A DNA stretch of 64,000 nt, taken from contig JAMKCF010000018.1 of assembly GCA_023634235.1 (NCBI GenBank), positions 11,792,768 through 11,856,767 on the forward strand. The letters run 5' to 3'. Source of the stretch: Pisaster brevispinus (lineage: Eukaryota > Echinodermata > Asteroidea > Forcipulatida > Asteriidae). Under the pieces are notes generated by a model that saw only the letters and a list, made by a program, of their open reading frames with translations, did not search any database and was not told where the DNA came from. Both the position numbers and the translations under genes were made by a program. This document shows, one piece after another, positions 60,208-64,000 of this stretch (its first letter is position 1; every line of letters begins with the position of its first letter).

Positions 60208-60445
60208 CGTATACCCATTGTCATGTCTCTTGCCTGTCTGTTTGTTCTTTGTTTGTGTTTGTTTGTCGGCTGTTTTGTACAAGCTTCTGCTTATTTAAAC
60301 AGCCTCATACTCTATTTCCTTGTTACTGCATACCTGCTTTGAAGTTTACTTGTTTTTGGTTTACTCAGTATTTTCTGTAAACTGTGTTTGTATATTCATA
60401 GAAGTATGAAAATAAATGTGAATTTGAATTGAATTGAATAAAATG

Positions 60446-61970
60446 GAGTGTACCCAAACTGCGACAGCAAATGATTGCGCAATATATATCATAGGCCTGA
60501 ATTTAAGACAATAATTATCACCTTCGTCCCTTTCGAAGCTTCCAAGCCTAGTCCTTAAAATCAAAGTACACTATATATTGATCCAATTAATAATAATAAT
60601 TATAATAACTCGATTTTTATCGCGTCAAATTACCAAAGGATGCAAGGTATACAAGAGACCCCCTGTAATAAGTTATTTTGTTTGAGCTGTAGTAGCTCAA
60701 GTAGGCCTATAAGACTGTTCAATCAGACTGAACTTGTTAATGTTATAATGTTTTATTAATTATTTAAAAAATAACTGTTAAGTTGCAAGACGCGGATTAA
60801 TTGGTCACTTATTCGGTTATAACCTGGTTCACTGAGTGTTCTGCTATCTTAAATAGCCATTAACTCTCTTTGGGCCAAAGTTTGGCACTCAACGTAACAA
60901 CAAGCAAATTCCACAATGTTTGTATGATTTTCCCGCCAACAAACTAGATCCCTTATTGAGCTAATGTTGAACGTGCTCGCTATCTGTGGTTCGGTAGTAA
61001 CGATGAAAGCTATCATTTTTTAACCCTAAATTAAAACGAATATCTTTGAGTAGAATTTCAGTGGCATTCTGCACAGCGGCAAGACAAGCACAAATGCATG
61101 ACTCCACCAAGACTACTCAACACGGAGTGGGAAATCTGTTATTATAGCCACTAAGGGATTTCGTATAGGCCATACGTTATACCGTTTGAATCTCCAGTGT
61201 AAACAATATCGGGTTGTGTATCCTGGGCCTATGGTATTGTGGAATCCGTAATAATGGATGTCACCGTGACGGACTTGAATCCAAACGGACATGTGCGCAA
61301 TATAAGAAGCCACTATTATTATTATTAATCGAGGCCGAACGTCGGATTGTGCCTCGAAATTTATTTTGTGCTGGTGCTGATGGGCTTTCGTACATACGGT
61401 AATGTGGGACTGCTATAGTCCTACAACAAAGCCTATAACCGAAAATTGAAATAGGTCCGTCATAGACCTAGGCCTACTATCCAAGAGGTTGAGAGGGCAA
61501 GACAACTTAAAGCAAAGAAAAATAACACCAATCCTGAAAATACATGGTCCCTAAACTGAAGCCCCTCAGACATGTTAGAACCATATGGAGGTAGAACTAC
61601 CTCCATGTTTAAGAACTTAGAAAAAATAGAAGATAATACTTTTTGATTATAACAACGTTAATGTTAGAAGCACAATAGGGCATGTGTCAAATGAACTGTA
61701 TATCTATCCCACAACGCCAAATATGATTGTTCGATGAAGAAATAATTGCTGCAAGTTTACATATCATTGTGGCCAAAGATTTATTTATTTTTTTATTTTT
61801 TTTTTCAATGATAAATAAAGCTTGCCATGGCCCCCGGAAGTCATTTGATGTTGGCTTTTATATACTATTGGGATGAATGTCAGAGCTAGGGGGCTTCATC
61901 AAGTTATAAATAACATAATCGGAAAAAATCGCGGGAAACGTTATGTAGACCGTTTTGTTACATTTTCTGT
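60446..61970. other. Intergenic sequence, nothing recognised
   Basis: AT-rich, several TAGGCCTA-type words, no supported gene or bounded repeat. Confidence 0.3.
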
Positions 61971-61971
61971 T

Positions 61972-62083
61972 ATTGGCTAGACATTCTCTGTGACTGGTTA
62001 TTTCGACCAATCACGAACGGGCTTGTATGTAACGCCATCTTGCAATCCAGCTCGCTACGTGAATTTTGTACAACAGGTAAGAA
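61972..62083 (+). promoter_or_regulatory. Candidate promoter and 5' UTR exon
   Basis: ATTGG at 61972-61976 and CCAAT at 62007-62011 flank a short interval. GCCATCTTG (62034-62042, complement of the YY1 site) follows, then an exon-like stretch ending CAACAG|GTAAGAA with the donor at 62077. This is the layout of a TATA-less promoter with a non-coding first exon. The downstream gene would lie to the right; no coding exon is recognisable before the window end. Confidence 0.35.
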
Positions 62084-64000
62084 ACTGATATAATTTCTTT
62101 AATTTGTGCAATTTAATCGATTGTAAAGATGTTTATATCTCGTGTGGTAATTCAGTCAGTTCCAGATAACCAGTAAATCGTTTTTGTTATTGATAGCAAT
62201 GGAAACACTATCATTTAACAGTATATAATTCATTGGCTTTTTGTGGTCAAGCTTTTTAATCTTGTGTGTGTCATAGTGTGTGGGGCGCATGCAGTGTAGC
62301 GCGGGCGGCAGCATGCAGCATGGCGTTACTAAATCTGCATGTTGAACGCATGGCATGGCCTTGTGTGGTCTGTGGTGTTTCGAAATTATTGCTAGGCTTC
62401 GTTCGTACGTCAAAATTAGTGATCTTGGTCGCAGCACACTTACAGACGTAGTGACCAGTAAAACTTGTATTTTAGGTCCTTGTGGAATACAAATGAAACG
62501 AACCATAGTCTATTTGTTAATTAGTGAATGAATTTGTTTGTGTGACTATATTTTGACTAATTAATTTTGATTGTTTCCCTTTTTGTCTAACAATCCTCTA
62601 TTTTTATATAAACTGATGATTAAAGGCAAGCTCTACTCTAGTCTAACGATGGTCTAACTCTAAGTCTAATCTACTCCTAGAACTATGTGGTTTGTCCGCT
62701 ATCGTCTCCACGACAGTCATACTCCATAGGTCATCATATGTAGCCCTGGTGGTAGTGGTAGGACGTCAGTGTATGTTGCACTACACTGACGTCCTGGGTA
62801 TAAAGCTTCTCTAGCATGCGAACAAATATTTGACTAATGTTTTTTCATATTTTTACCTGATTTAAGAAGCTGAAATTCTGTACATATATTCTTCATGGCC
62901 ATAGTGTATGCCATAACTACACTTTTGAGGCGTCCAAAAATAACAAATGTATTCATGAATGATTCCAGAAAATAAATAGCAGATCCAATGTTTTAAACAT
63001 CGTGTACTGATTGACGAGTGAGCATGTTTGGGCATGTGCGAAATGCACAGTGACTCCATCGACTTCCGGGTCTGTAGCAGCCTTGTAGCAGGAACGAATG
63101 TAGTCTCGGTGTAAGACTGTGTTTTGATTATTCCCAGCGAGATGGTGCTATCATTTGCAGGCGGGTTCGTGGATGATAGTGCCCTCTCGCTAGGGAAATC
63201 ATGACAAATCAAAATGAGAGGAGTCATGCACCAGACTAGAAAAAGTGGGACAAACTTGCTATGGGCGCTTGCATGCGAGTATTCATAAACGGAGTCAGAA
63301 CAGAAAGTATCAGAGGAGACAAAGTTGCAAAGCTGCAAAAAAATTGAAAATTCTCACCATAATTCACAATCCTCGCCTTCCGATAACAAATATGGCCGCT
63401 GTCACCGATAATCAATGGTTCGCTGCACACAACGCTGGTCCACGCTAACTAAGGATCCATGTTTTTATACATGTTTTGTATGACCCATATTTTTATACAT
63501 ATATGACCCATTGGTTCTTGTAAACCAGTGTTGTACGTAGCATACCAGTTTGGTCTCTCCAACGCGCAAGCCGTATATGCTAGTAATCTATGGTATGCTG
63601 CGCACAACGCTGGTCCACAGTAATCATTGGCTTATCTTTTTATAAGTAAACACCGATGGTTATTGTGGGTCTAATCATGCTTTAATTGACTCGAGCTCTA
63701 CACCTAATGTCGGTCACTTCAGCACCCTGCAAACTACATCATTAGGAACTTAGTACTACAGTACTGTAGCCCAATAAATAGCCCCAATCTACTTCGTATC
63801 CTTGGCCCTAGCACCAATGGATCAGTCCTATTTCTTTGCCCACTGAAATTTTCAATCTACTTCATTCTTGATCATGAAACTTAACATTGAAATGCTAATG
63901 TACATCTAGAAAGCCCAACTGCTTGAATTTGTTGTAAAAACATCACCCATTTTGGGGAAAACCAAATGACCTCTTTTACTCGGTGCGCTGAGCACAATCA
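62084..64000. other. Right-edge sequence; possible intron or intergenic DNA
   Basis: A 14 bp perfect stem (AGGACGTCAGTGTA / TACACTGACGTCCT, 62761-62796) is present. CACAACGCTGGTCCAC occurs twice (63427 and 63605). The minus-strand 158-codon frame 63338-62862 has no recognised domain and is left uncalled. A plus-strand ATG at 63392 in ATATGGCCGC context opens only 18 codons. Confidence 0.3.

Larger units (their letters stand above)
57701..60445 (+). mobile_element. 5'-truncated LINE (CR1/jockey-group non-LTR retrotransposon)
   Basis: It starts inside the endonuclease domain at about 57701 (5' truncation, typical of target-primed reverse transcription), runs through RT, and ends in GAATTTGAATTGAATTGAAT near 60420-60440, a short repeated tail instead of poly(A). 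It carries one frameshift. There is no relation to the minus-strand LINE fragment at 43.9-44.9 kb beyond superfamily. Confidence 0.85.

Noticed and set aside
62862..63338. 158-codon minus-strand gene
   Set aside because: No domain, irregular composition and no promoter or poly(A) support; it could be chance in AT-poor sequence.

Overview
The window looks like genomic DNA of a marine invertebrate deuterostome, most likely an echinoderm. This is inferred from the 5S rRNA sequence type, intron-containing animal genes with TATA boxes and AATAAA signals, tRNA-derived SINEs with a conserved central domain, DIRS and Ty3/gypsy elements, and the frequent word TAGGCCTA. No species can be fixed from the sequence. 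Only two host protein genes are clear; most of the rest is layered mobile DNA and one tandem 5S rDNA array.

Layout. About 1-8.6 kb is a minus-strand Ty3/gypsy element (gag, protease-RT-RNase H, integrase). Its pol is split by a 1.3 kb foreign segment, and an SGNH-hydrolase-like ORF lies downstream of integrase in the same orientation. From 9.4 to 18.6 kb come one copy of a 1 kb repeat, minisatellites, a 2.9 kb element with CTTCGG-rich terminal inverted repeats and several MITEs. A four-exon, plus-strand matrix metalloproteinase gene occupies 18.96-24.16 kb: TATA box, signal peptide, cysteine switch, zinc site, no hemopexin domain. From 24 to 30 kb lie a ~215 bp satellite-like block, the second copy of the 1 kb repeat with a SINE inserted in it (10 bp target duplication), and a 660 bp inverted-repeat element with a 4 bp target duplication. 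An intronless TRIM-NHL gene is on the minus strand at 31.4-33.4 kb.

From 36.8 to 44.9 kb there is a 53 bp minisatellite, then a decayed plus-strand Ty3/gypsy element. Its RT is split by a 2.7 kb foldback element whose arms are ~21 bp tandem repeats (6 bp target duplication), and its 3' end is replaced by a minus-strand LINE fragment. From 44.9 to 57.1 kb runs a minus-strand 5S rDNA array of about 25 units of ~170-205 bp, many of them degenerate. One unit is split by a 7.4 kb composite: an outer element with ~60 bp terminal inverted repeats and a 9 bp target duplication, containing a 0.5 kb foldback and a structurally complete but frameshifted DIRS-type tyrosine-recombinase retrotransposon, which itself carries a SINE. 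A 5'-truncated LINE with a long RT ORF lies at 57.7-60.4 kb. The last 3.5 kb has no recognised gene, only a candidate promoter/5' exon near 62 kb.

The two host genes do not form a functional unit. The main story is a dense, datable nesting of transposons around and inside a small 5S cluster with two promoter/spacer subtypes. LTR boundaries, host gene functions and family names below superfamily level are inferences from motifs read by eye; no database search was run.
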